Below, in pieces: positions 16,735 through 24,243 of a stretch of 64,000 nucleotides of DNA (positions within the stretch are counted from its first letter, which is position 1; every line of letters starts with the position of its first letter). The notes beneath the pieces are model-generated. The model made no database searches and was not told the origin of the DNA. It worked only from the letters and a program-made list of their open reading frames with translations. Source of the stretch: F-183 sp964627455. GTDB taxonomy: Bacteria > Acidobacteriota > Terriglobia > Bryobacterales > Bryobacteraceae. The stretch lies in the NCBI GenBank assembly GCA_964627455.1, contig CAZVKC010000038.1, forward strand, positions 1-64,000, written 5' to 3'. The translations under genes were made by a program, and so were the position numbers.

Positions 16735-18051
16735 ATGAACGATCGCAGATTTCCAACAGGCTCCACGATGGTGTGGGTCGCTGTAGCGGCGGGGTCCCTG
16801 GCAGCCCTGGCGGCCCCGGCTCCTTCGAAGTTGACGTATCACAAGGACGTTGCGCCGATCCTGCTGGACCGGTGCCAGGGATGTCATCGTCCCGGCGAGA
16901 TCGCGCCGATGTCTTTGTTGACCTACAAGGATGTGCGGCCGTGGGCGAAGGCCATCAAGGCTGCCGTTGCCACCAAGAAGATGCCGCCATGGTTTGCGGA
17001 TAAGGCGCATGGCCAGTGGGCGAACGACTGGTCGCTGACGCAGCCGCAGATCGACACGATCACGGCCTGGGTGGACGCGGGCGCGCCGGAAGGCAACGCC
17101 AAGGATGCACCGAAACCGAAGCAGTGGGTCGATGGCTGGAACATTGCGAATCCGGATCTCGTGGTGGAGATGCCCGAGGCGTTTCCGATTCCGGCCGAAG
17201 GCAAAGTCGACTATCAGTACCTGGTGATTCCTTCGGGTTTGAAGGAAGGGAAGTGGGTGCAGATGGCGGAGGTCCGGCCGACGTTCCGCCAGGCGGTGCA
17301 TCACGTGGTGGTGTTCATTCGCGAGAAGGGTTCCCCGTGGCTGAAGGAAGCGAAGGCGGGCGTGCCGTATGTGCCGCCGTCGAACCAGCAGTTTCAGAAC
17401 ACGCTGGGCGGCGGGTCGGACATCCTGACGATTTATACGCCGGGCATGCTGCCGGACGTCTTCAAGCCGGGTATGGCGAAGTGGATTCCCGCCGATGCGG
17501 ATTTCGTGTTCCAACTGCACTATACGGCGAACGGCAAGGCCGGGGCGGACAAGTCGAAGCTCGGCATCGTGTATGCGAAGGAGCCTCCCAGGGAAAGGGT
17601 CCTGACGGTGGGCGCGGTGGACTTCAATCTGACGATTCCGCCGGGCGCGGCCAATCACGAGTCGCACGCGCGGATGCCGTTCTTCCACAACGCGACGATT
17701 TTGAGTTTCTTCCCGCACATGCATGTGCGCGGGAAAGCTTTCGAGTACCAACTGGTGCATCCGAGCGGCGAGAAGGAGACTCTGCTGAAGGTCGACAAAT
17801 ACGACTTCAACTGGCAGTTGGCGTATCGCATGGCGAAGCCGATGCAGGCGGCTCCCGGGTCCAAGATCGAGGCGACGGCGTGGTATGACAACTCGGCGAA
17901 CAATCCCGCGAATCCGGATCCGAAGGCAACGGTGAAGTGGGGCGAGCAGAGCTGGGAAGAGATGATGATCGGGTTCGTGGACGTGGCGGTGGACGCCAAG
18001 TTCGACCGGCGGTCGTTCATGCGTCCTCCGGCGAAGCCGAGTGGAGATTAG
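16735..18051 (+). CDS. Secreted cytochrome c / copper type II ascorbate-dependent monooxygenase-like protein, paralogue 3
   Basis: A 438-residue third paralogue. A Sec signal with hydrophobic core VWVAVAAGSLAALAAPAP precedes the heme domain (CQGCHRPGEIAPMS). The copper-site segments are VHHVVVFIREKGS, VFQLHYTANG, FFPHMHVRGKAF and SWEEMMIGFVDVAV, so both copper sites look complete. The start at 16735 (ATG, AGG 6 bases upstream) is chosen over an in-frame GTG at 16729. The three genes are head to tail and similar along their whole length, pointing to local duplication. A double hairpin element follows at 18059. Confidence 0.77.
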   Translation: MNDRRFPTGSTMVWVAVAAGSLAALAAPAPSKLTYHKDVAPILLDRCQGCHRPGEIAPMSLLTYKDVRPWAKAIKAAVATKKMPPWFADKAHGQWANDWSLTQPQIDTITAWVDAGAPEGNAKDAPKPKQWVDGWNIANPDLVVEMPEAFPIPAEGKVDYQYLVIPSGLKEGKWVQMAEVRPTFRQAVHHVVVFIREKGSPWLKEAKAGVPYVPPSNQQFQNTLGGGSDILTIYTPGMLPDVFKPGMAKWIPADADFVFQLHYTANGKAGADKSKLGIVYAKEPPRERVLTVGAVDFNLTIPPGAANHESHARMPFFHNATILSFFPHMHVRGKAFEYQLVHPSGEKETLLKVDKYDFNWQLAYRMAKPMQAAPGSKIEATAWYDNSANNPANPDPKATVKWGEQSWEEMMIGFVDVAVDAKFDRRSFMRPPAKPSGD

Positions 18052-18058
18052 TGGGTTG

Positions 18059-18090
18059 GCGGCGCTGAAGCGCCGCGCAGGCTGAAGCCT
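18059..18090. repeat. Twin GA-loop hairpins (REP-like intergenic element)
   Basis: Two adjacent perfect palindromes share a GA loop: GCGGCGCT-GA-AGCGCCGC (18059-18076) and AGGCT-GA-AGCCT (18079-18090). There is no following T tract. The form resembles dispersed REP/BIME-type elements more than a terminator, and it may stabilise the upstream mRNA end. Only one copy was noticed in this window. Confidence 0.5.
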
Positions 18091-18106
18091 TCACCACCAA
18101 GGGCAT

Positions 18107-18793
18107 ATGGGGGTTCGTAGATTGGATTTCAGGATTATGGGTCTTGCGTTGCTGCTGGTTCCGGCAGCGGGCGAGGCCCATGAGTTTTTCTCGACGAAAA
18201 TTACCTGGACCCGCGAGGTTTCGCGGATCGTCTTCAAGAGTTGCGTGGGGTGCCATCGCGAGGGCGGCAAGGCGTTCTCGCTGACGACCTTCGATGACGC
18301 GCGGCCGTGGGCGAAAGCGATCAAGGAAGAGGTCCTCGCGCGGCGGATGCCGCCGTGGGGCGCCGTGAAGGGATTTGGCGACTTCGCCGGTGACCGCGGG
18401 CTTTCGCAGGACGAGATCGGGTTGATCGCGGACTGGGTGGAAGGCGGGGCTCCGGAAGGGGATCGCAACTACCTGCCGAAACTGAAACTGCCGCAAGCGG
18501 CGGCCAGCGTGAGTCCCAAGGTCCAGGAGCGGTTGCTTCCGGCAGGCGCGGCGACGCAGAAGATCACCATCGCGGGAATTGCGCCTCGCGGAGCGGTGAA
18601 GCCGGGCACGCAGGTCGTGGCGGAGTTGCCGGACGGCACGACGGAACCCCTCATCTGGATTCTGGAGCCGAAAGCCGCCGTTACCCGCGAATTCCTCTTC
18701 AAACGGCCTCTGGCGCTGCCTGCCGGGACGCGGTTTACGGTGTCCCAGAGCGGAGGGCAGTGGAAACTGCTGCTGCCGCCCGGCGCGAACTAG
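18107..18793 (+). CDS. Exported single-heme cytochrome c-like protein lacking the copper domain
   Basis: A 228-residue protein related to the heme part of the three preceding paralogues. After a signal peptide (MGLALLLVPAAGEAH near residue 11) it has CVGCH, then the same downstream pattern DDARPWAKAIKEEVLARRMPPWG and a WVEGGAPEGD segment that matches WADGGAPEGN of paralogue 2. The region after residue 125 is a short beta-rich tail with none of the HH, HY, HMH or EMM copper motifs. It may be an electron donor or partner for the neighbouring heme-copper proteins, or a truncated descendant. The ATG at 18107 follows AAGGG by 3 bases. Confidence 0.72.
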   Translation: MGVRRLDFRIMGLALLLVPAAGEAHEFFSTKITWTREVSRIVFKSCVGCHREGGKAFSLTTFDDARPWAKAIKEEVLARRMPPWGAVKGFGDFAGDRGLSQDEIGLIADWVEGGAPEGDRNYLPKLKLPQAAASVSPKVQERLLPAGAATQKITIAGIAPRGAVKPGTQVVAELPDGTTEPLIWILEPKAAVTREFLFKRPLALPAGTRFTVSQSGGQWKLLLPPGAN

Positions 18794-18796
18794 GTC

Positions 18797-19597
18797 TCAC
18801 AGCGCTTTGAGAATGGCCTTGGCTTCGGCATAGCCGTCAAATTGCTTTTCTTCGGCCTTGAACGCCGCGGTGTGTACGCACCGGCGTCCACTCGCGTGGT
18901 GGTGTTCGGCCGGAAAGCGGATGTGGAGCATTTCGTGATACATCACGAACTCGACGGCAAGACGGGGAACTGCCGGGGAATCGAGGATCCGGCTGAGGAT
19001 GATGGTGTGGTGCGACGGGTCGTAGTGCCCGAGAGTCTGCCGGGAACGCCGCAGGCTCCAGCCGAGGGCGGGGCGCGACATCAGGCCGTGGAAGTAGCGG
19101 TTATTGACCTCGTCGAAGATCTGGTCGAGGTTGTAGTGTTCGCCCCGGGGACCGGCGAGTTCTTTGCGCCCGCGGCTCTGGCGGACGCTGGCAATACGGG
19201 CGCGGACCTCTTTGTGGGCGAGGTGGCGGCGGTAGCGCGAGGCATGGTCCTTGGGCACCGGCCGGCGATAGAGTTTGGACAGCAGAATGAAGGCGAGAGA
19301 TTCGAGGACTTCGACGGGCGCGGATTCGAGAATGTCGGACAGGCGCGCCTCGATCTCCCCGTGTTTCAATTGGATAAACGAGTTCGCGCTGGCGAAGCCG
19401 CAGAACCGGACCTCGATGGGCGGGATCGGCGACCGGGGCCGGATTTCCCGAAAAACCCGCTCGAAAACCTCACGCGGCTGCAGTGCCGGCGGAGGAGGGG
19501 CATTCCGATTGCCCTGTTCCGGGCTTTTGCTCTTCTTTTCGCGGAGGGGCCAAAAGTCGAACAGTGCTTCCGATTGCATCCGGTTTGAATGTACCAT
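18797..19597 (-). CDS. SprT-like zinc metalloprotease-type protein
   Basis: A protein of about 266 residues with a C-terminal domain like SprT/DUF45 metallopeptidases: LDQIFDEVNNRYFHGLM, then VEFVMYHEMLHIRFP containing an HExxH zinc motif, and a following His-rich HHHASGRR segment and FKAEEKQFDGYAEA. The N-terminal half is basic and Pro-rich, with KLYRRPVPKDHASRYRRHL near its end. SprT-family proteins are poorly understood in bacteria; eukaryotic SPRTN cleaves DNA-protein crosslinks. The start is uncertain: the open frame extends to 19714, which would overlap fabH, so the Met at 19597 or 19579 is more likely. It converges with the cytochrome gene 3 bp away and is divergent from fabH. Confidence 0.65.
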   Translation of the reverse strand: MVHSNRMQSEALFDFWPLREKKSKSPEQGNRNAPPPPALQPREVFERVFREIRPRSPIPPIEVRFCGFASANSFIQLKHGEIEARLSDILESAPVEVLESLAFILLSKLYRRPVPKDHASRYRRHLAHKEVRARIASVRQSRGRKELAGPRGEHYNLDQIFDEVNNRYFHGLMSRPALGWSLRRSRQTLGHYDPSHHTIILSRILDSPAVPRLAVEFVMYHEMLHIRFPAEHHHASGRRCVHTAAFKAEEKQFDGYAEAKAILKAL

Positions 19598-19701
19598 AGA
19601 CACTTTGAAGGACAGTTTGGAGCCACAACACCGTACGGGTGCGGTCTGCCCGGCAAGCAACACGAAACGGGTTCCTGGTCTGAACTTGTAATGGAGGGAT
19701 C

Positions 19702-20688
19702 TTGCCGACCGCAAAAATCACGGCACTCGGCTGCTATTCACCGCCCGGGCTACTGACGAACGCCGACCTCGAGAAGATGGTCGAGACGACGGACGCCTGG
19801 ATCCTGGAGCGCACCGGGATCCGGCAGCGCCACATCGCGCCGAAGGAGATGGCGACCTCGGACATGGCTGTCGAGGCTGCCAGGATCGTGCTGGCGCAGA
19901 CCGGCATCGATCCGACGACGATCGACGCCGTTATTGTCTGCACCGTCACTCCCGACATGCTGTTTCCGGCGACGGCCTGCCTGGTGCAGGACCGCATCGG
20001 CGCCAAGGGCGCCTGGGGGTTCGACCTGATTGCCGCCTGCTCGGGATTCGTCTACGGCACAACCGTGGGCGCGCACCTCGTGATGGCCGGCACTCACAAG
20101 CGCGTGTTGGTGATCGGCGCCGACACGATGTCGCGCATCATCGACTACAAGGATCGCGCGACGTGCATCCTGTTCGGCGATAGCGCGGGCGCGGTGCTGC
20201 TCGAACCCGGTGAGCCGGGCGAAGGCTTTATCGGGCACCTGAACGAGATCGACGGATCGGGCGGCGATTATCTGAAGCAGCCCGCGGGCGGCAGCCGGAT
20301 GCCGGCAACGCACGAGACGGTCGAGCAGAACCTGCACGTGGTGAAGCAGGATGGCCAGCAGGTGTTCAAATACGCGGTCCGCAAGATGTACGAGTTGACG
20401 CGGGATCTGCTCGATAAGCACGGCTTCAAGCCGGAGGACGTGAAGCTGTTCGTGCCGCATCAGGCCAACAGGCGGATCATCATGGCGGCGGCGGAGCGGC
20501 TGGGTTTGGACGAGAGCCGTGTGATCATCAACATCAGCGAATACGGGAACACGACGGCGTCGACGATTCCGCTGGCGTTGCGGGATGGTTTGGCGCAAGG
20601 TCGCGTGCAGAAGGGCGACCTGGTGGTGTTTGCGGCGGTCGGAGCGGGATTCACGGCGGGTGCGACGCTGTGGCGCTGGGCCTACTGA
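19702..20688 (+). CDS. fabH: 3-oxoacyl-ACP synthase III (beta-ketoacyl-ACP synthase III)
   Basis: A 328-residue FabH, which starts fatty-acid synthesis by condensing acyl-CoA with malonyl-ACP in the cytoplasm. The catalytic triad is visible: Cys in LIAACSGFVYG, His in FVPHQANRRI, and Asn in NISEYGNTTAST. The N-terminal TTDAWILERTGIRQRHIA and the GADTMSRIIDYKDRATCILFGDSAGA segment (given in part) are family signatures. Start codon TTG at 19702 is supported by GGAGGGA 5 bases upstream. It stands alone rather than in a fab cluster; other paralogues may exist elsewhere. It ends at a bidirectional terminator shared with the chemotaxis operon. Confidence 0.94.
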   Translation: MPTAKITALGCYSPPGLLTNADLEKMVETTDAWILERTGIRQRHIAPKEMATSDMAVEAARIVLAQTGIDPTTIDAVIVCTVTPDMLFPATACLVQDRIGAKGAWGFDLIAACSGFVYGTTVGAHLVMAGTHKRVLVIGADTMSRIIDYKDRATCILFGDSAGAVLLEPGEPGEGFIGHLNEIDGSGGDYLKQPAGGSRMPATHETVEQNLHVVKQDGQQVFKYAVRKMYELTRDLLDKHGFKPEDVKLFVPHQANRRIIMAAAERLGLDESRVIINISEYGNTTASTIPLALRDGLAQGRVQKGDLVVFAAVGAGFTAGATLWRWAY

Positions 20689-20727
20689 GCATCAGCGATT
20701 CGGGTTTTGCTTCGAGAAGAACAAAGA

Positions 20728-20761
20728 AAACGGACCGGCCTTTTGATGGGCCGGTCCGTTT
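20728..20761. terminator. Bidirectional rho-independent terminator between fabH and cheX
   Basis: Arms AAACGGACCGGCC (20728-20740) and GGCCGGTCCGTTT (20749-20761) pair perfectly over 13 bp around an 8-base loop. The T tract is better on the minus strand, so it fits the end of the che operon, but it also lies 39 bp past the fabH stop. Confidence 0.88.
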
Positions 20762-20786
20762 GCGTTTGGCGCGGATGTTGGATCTG

Positions 20787-21251
20787 CTATTCGCCGTTGA
20801 CTTCGACCACGGTGACGCCGAACTTGCCGTAGTCGCAGACGAAGGCCATGCGCAGGAACGAGTTGGTTCCGCACAGGCGCAGGGCGTATTGGGAACCGTT
20901 TACGACGCAGGGCATGGAGAGCGCGACGCCGTCGGGCAGCAGAGCCTTGAGGTTGCCTCCGACCATGTTGGCGAGTTCTCCCATGCAGTCGCGCACATCG
21001 TCGTCGAAGCTGGTTGGATTGCAGCCGGGCATCAGGTGACTGGCGAAGAGCAGGGCAAGGTCGAGGCTGCAATCGAGGAGGACGGCGCCTTTCCAGGAAC
21101 CGGTGAAGTAGACTGCGGAGGTGACCTCGCCGGCGGGAGGCTGCGCTTCGTCGGTGGGGTAGACGTCCAGCCGGAGCATGGTTCGGAAAACGTCGCTGAA
21201 GAGTTGGACGGCCTGATCGCGATAGGCTTCAACGGCGGTTTGAGTGGTCAT
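20787..21251 (-). CDS. cheX: CheX-like chemotaxis phosphatase
   Basis: A 154-residue protein of the CheC/CheX/FliY phosphatase group, which removes phosphate from CheY. The signature helix is ELANMVGGNLKALL (family pattern E-x-x-N-M-x-x-G-N). One such motif in a short protein fits CheX rather than CheC, which has two. TFGSWKG-like strand VYFTGSWKGAVLLDC precedes it, and LRMAFVCDYGKFGVTVVEV ends the domain. It is the last gene of the minus-strand chemotaxis operon, 13 bp after cheR. It supplies the signal-ending activity that CheZ gives in enterobacteria. Confidence 0.72.
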   Translation of the reverse strand: MTTQTAVEAYRDQAVQLFSDVFRTMLRLDVYPTDEAQPPAGEVTSAVYFTGSWKGAVLLDCSLDLALLFASHLMPGCNPTSFDDDVRDCMGELANMVGGNLKALLPDGVALSMPCVVNGSQYALRLCGTNSFLRMAFVCDYGKFGVTVVEVNGE

Positions 21252-21264
21252 TGGAGTTCCATTC

Positions 21265-22089
21265 TTAGAGCGGTTTCTGGTAGTAGGTCGACTGGTCGAA
21301 GGTCTGGCGCTGGAAATCGTTGTTGAGGTTGAGCATCGTTTCGGCGGCGCCGAGCGTCACGAATCCGCCCGGGACCATCGTGCGGTAGATTTCCGAGAGG
21401 ATCTGGCGTTTGGTTTCGAGGTCGAAGTAGATCAGAACGTTGCGGCAGAAGATGATATCGAAGGGGCCTTTGCCGGCCATGGACCGGCGCAGATCGAAGG
21501 GTTCGAACCGGACCATGCGGCGGATGTGTTCCTTGAGTTGCCACTCGAGGCCCTGGCGGTCGAAGTATTTGACGAGGCTCGCCGCCGGCAGGCCGCGGTT
21601 GACTTCGACCTGCAGGTAGCGGCCGGTGCGGGCTCGCTCGAGAACGCTCTCATTGAGGTCGGTGCCCAGAATGCGGATGTTCCAATCGGCGAGGCCCGCC
21701 TCGAGGAGAATGATCGCGATGGAATAGGCCTCCTGGCCAGTGGATGCCGCGGCCGACCAGATCGAGATGCTGCGGCTGGGCGAGTTCCGTTCGCGGACCT
21801 TGGGCAGCACGTGTTTCCGCAGGGCTTCAAAGGGCGCCAGGTCGCGGAAAAAGAGCGTTTCGTTGGTGGTCATGGCTTCAACCACCTCGCGCTTCAGGTC
21901 GGAGCGTTGCACGCCGCGCAGCAGGCGGCAGAGGTCGTTGAGGCTGCCGACGCCTTCCCTTCGCGCAATGGGCGCCAGCCGCGCCTCGAGCAGGTACTGC
22001 TTGCTCGCGTCGAGTACGATTCCCGATTCCTTGTAGACGTGCTGTTGCAGGAACGTGTAGTTTTCGGTCGTGATGTCAACAGTAGGCAT
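21265..22089 (-). CDS. cheR: Chemotaxis protein methyltransferase CheR
   Basis: A 274-residue CheR that methylates glutamates on chemoreceptors using S-adenosylmethionine. The N-terminal helical domain (1-75) has YTFLQQHVYKESGIVLDASK. The SAM domain holds SIWSAAASTGQEAYSIAI (pattern WSAxxSTGEEPYS), GTDLNESVLERA, FDIIFCRNVLIYFD and FVTLGAAETML. Length is typical and there is no TPR tail. It lies between cheB and cheX. The motif Q in STGQEAYS replaces the usual E, a change found in some CheR proteins. Confidence 0.93.
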   Translation of the reverse strand: MPTVDITTENYTFLQQHVYKESGIVLDASKQYLLEARLAPIARREGVGSLNDLCRLLRGVQRSDLKREVVEAMTTNETLFFRDLAPFEALRKHVLPKVRERNSPSRSISIWSAAASTGQEAYSIAIILLEAGLADWNIRILGTDLNESVLERARTGRYLQVEVNRGLPAASLVKYFDRQGLEWQLKEHIRRMVRFEPFDLRRSMAGKGPFDIIFCRNVLIYFDLETKRQILSEIYRTMVPGGFVTLGAAETMLNLNNDFQRQTFDQSTYYQKPL

Positions 22090-22121
22090 GGGTCTCTTGT
22101 GAAAGTCCTGACATCAGTTGG

Positions 22122-23351
22122 TCATCGTGCCGGCGGCATGCCGCCGGAGTGCTGCGGGTTGCCACGGGTTTCTGCCGCCGGGGCAGGATGAGAGTGAAGA
22201 TGGTCCGCTCGCGTCATGCTGACCCCGGTTCGCAGGCAACGTTCGAGAATGTCGGGCACGATCGAATGCAGGGGCAGCACTTTGTCTGCAAGCCCGGCTC
22301 TGGCGACAAACCCCGGCATACCCCAGACGACGCTCGTTGGTTCGTCCTGCGCCAGGATATAGGCGCCTTTGGCGCGCAGCAGTTCGCATCCGATCAGCCC
22401 GTCGGATCCCATGCCGGTCAGAACCACGGCCAGGGCCGAATTGCCCCAGACCTCGGTTGCGGAACGGAAGAGGCAGTCGACTGCGGGCCTGCAGGAATTT
22501 TCCTGGGGACCCTGATCCAGCGCAATTCGCACCCGTCCTGGACGGCCTGTGACACGCATATGGAAATCGCCGGGCGCCACGTAGGCTTGTCCCCCGACCA
22601 GCGGTTGGCCGTCAAAGGCTTCGACAATCGGAATTCTCGAACGTGAGGCGAGGCGTTCAGCCAGCAGTTTCGTGAACAGCGGCGGCATGTGCTGGACGAT
22701 CAGGATCGGAAGCGGGAAGTTCGACGGGATTTCCGGAATGATCTCGTGAAGCGCAGTCGGGCCTCCGGTCGAAACTCCGATGACGACCGCCTCGGGCGCC
22801 TTGGCTGAGTGGATGATCGACGGCGCTGCAGAAGTCGCGGGTTTGCGGGCGGGCGCCGGGGCACTTGCCGGCTGCGCCGTCCGAAGCGGGGACGGATGGG
22901 CAGAGGAATGATCCTGCGTGAAGAACTGCTTCAGTTTCGGAATCAGTTCGTGGCGCAGCACGGCGGTCGAGGATTCGCCGCCGCTGTTTGAAACCTTCGT
23001 CGCGTAGTCGGACGCGCCCAGTGTCAGAGCTTCGATCGTCACCGCAGCCCCGCGCTCGGTGAGCGTGCTGAACATCACGACTTTCAGCGCCGGAAAGCGG
23101 GCGCGGATGTTGCGCAGAGTCTCAATGCCGTCCATTTCCGGCATCTCGACGTCGAGGACAACGATGTCCGGTTCGAGCTGGGGAATCTTCTGCAGGGCGA
23201 GCACCCCGTTGGGAGCTGTTCCGGCAACGGCGAAGGCTTCGTCCTGTTCCAGAGTCTGCGTCACCAGCTTGCGAATCACCGCTGAGTCGTCCACGATCAT
23301 GACGCGGATCGGGCGCCCAAGTTCTGCCTGTATCTTCGGGGGAGCGATCAT
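22122..23351 (-). CDS. cheB: Chemotaxis response regulator protein-glutamate methylesterase CheB
   Basis: A 409-residue CheB that removes receptor methyl groups. Receiver domain (about 15-130): VMIVDDSAVIRKLV, phospho-acceptor Asp in IVVLDVEMPEMDG, and KVSNSGG in place of the usual K-P loop. A Pro/Ala-rich linker (about 155-190) joins the methylesterase domain, whose catalytic residues are visible: Ser in VIGVSTGGPTAL, His in LIVQHMPPLFT, and Asp in TGMGSDGLIGCELL. The C-terminal 40 residues (ADHLHSHPAPAAETRG and on) extend beyond the usual end. It lies 35 bp downstream of cheY. Confidence 0.95.
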   Translation of the reverse strand: MIAPPKIQAELGRPIRVMIVDDSAVIRKLVTQTLEQDEAFAVAGTAPNGVLALQKIPQLEPDIVVLDVEMPEMDGIETLRNIRARFPALKVVMFSTLTERGAAVTIEALTLGASDYATKVSNSGGESSTAVLRHELIPKLKQFFTQDHSSAHPSPLRTAQPASAPAPARKPATSAAPSIIHSAKAPEAVVIGVSTGGPTALHEIIPEIPSNFPLPILIVQHMPPLFTKLLAERLASRSRIPIVEAFDGQPLVGGQAYVAPGDFHMRVTGRPGRVRIALDQGPQENSCRPAVDCLFRSATEVWGNSALAVVLTGMGSDGLIGCELLRAKGAYILAQDEPTSVVWGMPGFVARAGLADKVLPLHSIVPDILERCLRTGVSMTRADHLHSHPAPAAETRGNPQHSGGMPPAR

Positions 23352-23386
23352 CGCTCTTACCTCCTCCGTACCGTTCTGTTACGCCT

Positions 23387-23773
23387 TCAGTCGACTACAC
23401 CCATCAGCCGCAACTTGTCCGAAATGACTTCCTCGGTGAAAGGTTTCATGACATACTCGTCGGCGCCGGCTTCGAGAGCCCGCGTCATCTGCTCGATCTG
23501 GGTTTCGGTGGTCACCATCATCAGTTTGACCGCGCCGTATTCCGGATTGGCCCGAACCTGCTGAACGAATTCGAGGCCGTTCATCTCCGGCATGTTCCAG
23601 TCGACCAACACGAGCGACAAAGGTAAATCTTCGTCGGTGGTGAGTTCGCTCATCTTGGTCAGAGCCTCCCTGCCGTTGGCGGCCTGGCTCACATCGAAAC
23701 CCAGCGAACCAAGGGTCTTCGAAAGAATCAGGCGAATCGCCCGCGAGTCGTCAACGACCATTGCTTTAGGCAC
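23387..23773 (-). CDS. cheY: CheY-type single-domain response regulator
   Basis: A 128-residue stand-alone receiver. Acidic pair and signature AMVVDDSRAIRLIL, phospho-acceptor Asp in LVLVDWNMPEMNGLEF, the Thr switch in MMVTTETQIEQM, and Lys in EYVMKPFTEE are all in place. The protein receives phosphate from CheA and probably controls the flagellar motor encoded partly by the flg genes nearby. It lies between cheW and cheB in the operon. No output domain is present. Confidence 0.92.
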   Translation of the reverse strand: MPKAMVVDDSRAIRLILSKTLGSLGFDVSQAANGREALTKMSELTTDEDLPLSLVLVDWNMPEMNGLEFVQQVRANPEYGAVKLMMVTTETQIEQMTRALEAGADEYVMKPFTEEVISDKLRLMGVVD

Positions 23774-23820
23774 TCATAACCTCCTCATTTCCTTCCGCCG
23801 TTTTCCTGATATGCCGCCCC

Positions 23821-24243
23821 TCACTGCAACTGCATCGCCTTCTCGGTGTCGAGGACCAGGAGCAGCCGCCCTTCCAGCTTGCACACACCCGCGATCAGTT
23901 CCCGCTGTTCCGGGGGGATCGTTTCCGGAACCCGTTCGTAACAGTCGGCCTCGACCTCCAGCACATCGCCGATTTCGTCGACCAGCAGGCTGACCGCTCC
24001 CTCATCGGAGCGGAGAACGAGGTTCATGGGCGTCATCTCGGCAGGACGCTGCGTGAGTCCGAGTCTCGAGCGCATGTCGAGGGCCGTGACGATTTGTCCC
24101 CTCAGATTAATCAGCCCTTGAACCACCCCGGGCGCCAGCGGAACCCTTGTCATTTCCTGGTACCGCAGGACCTCCTGAACCTTGACGACTTCTACGCCGA
24201 AGAAGAGATCGCCGACCTGAAAAGTAGAATATTGCTCGCTCAT
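23821..24243 (-). CDS. cheW: CheW coupling protein
   Basis: A 140-residue CheW adaptor that links CheA to chemoreceptors. It consists of one CheW beta-barrel domain: STFQVGDLFFGVEVVKVQEV, TRVPLAPGVVQGLINLRGQI (the classic GxINLRG motif), LVDEIGDVLEV, and VCKLEGRLLLVLD near the end. Its ATG overlaps the cheA stop codon by one base (TAATG), so translation is probably coupled and the two partners are made together. Confidence 0.93.
   Translation of the reverse strand: MSEQYSTFQVGDLFFGVEVVKVQEVLRYQEMTRVPLAPGVVQGLINLRGQIVTALDMRSRLGLTQRPAEMTPMNLVLRSDEGAVSLLVDEIGDVLEVEADCYERVPETIPPEQRELIAGVCKLEGRLLLVLDTEKAMQLQ

Noticed and set aside
18059..18090. Twin hairpins as a rho-independent terminator
   Set aside because: No T tract follows either stem on either strand, so a repeat element fits better.
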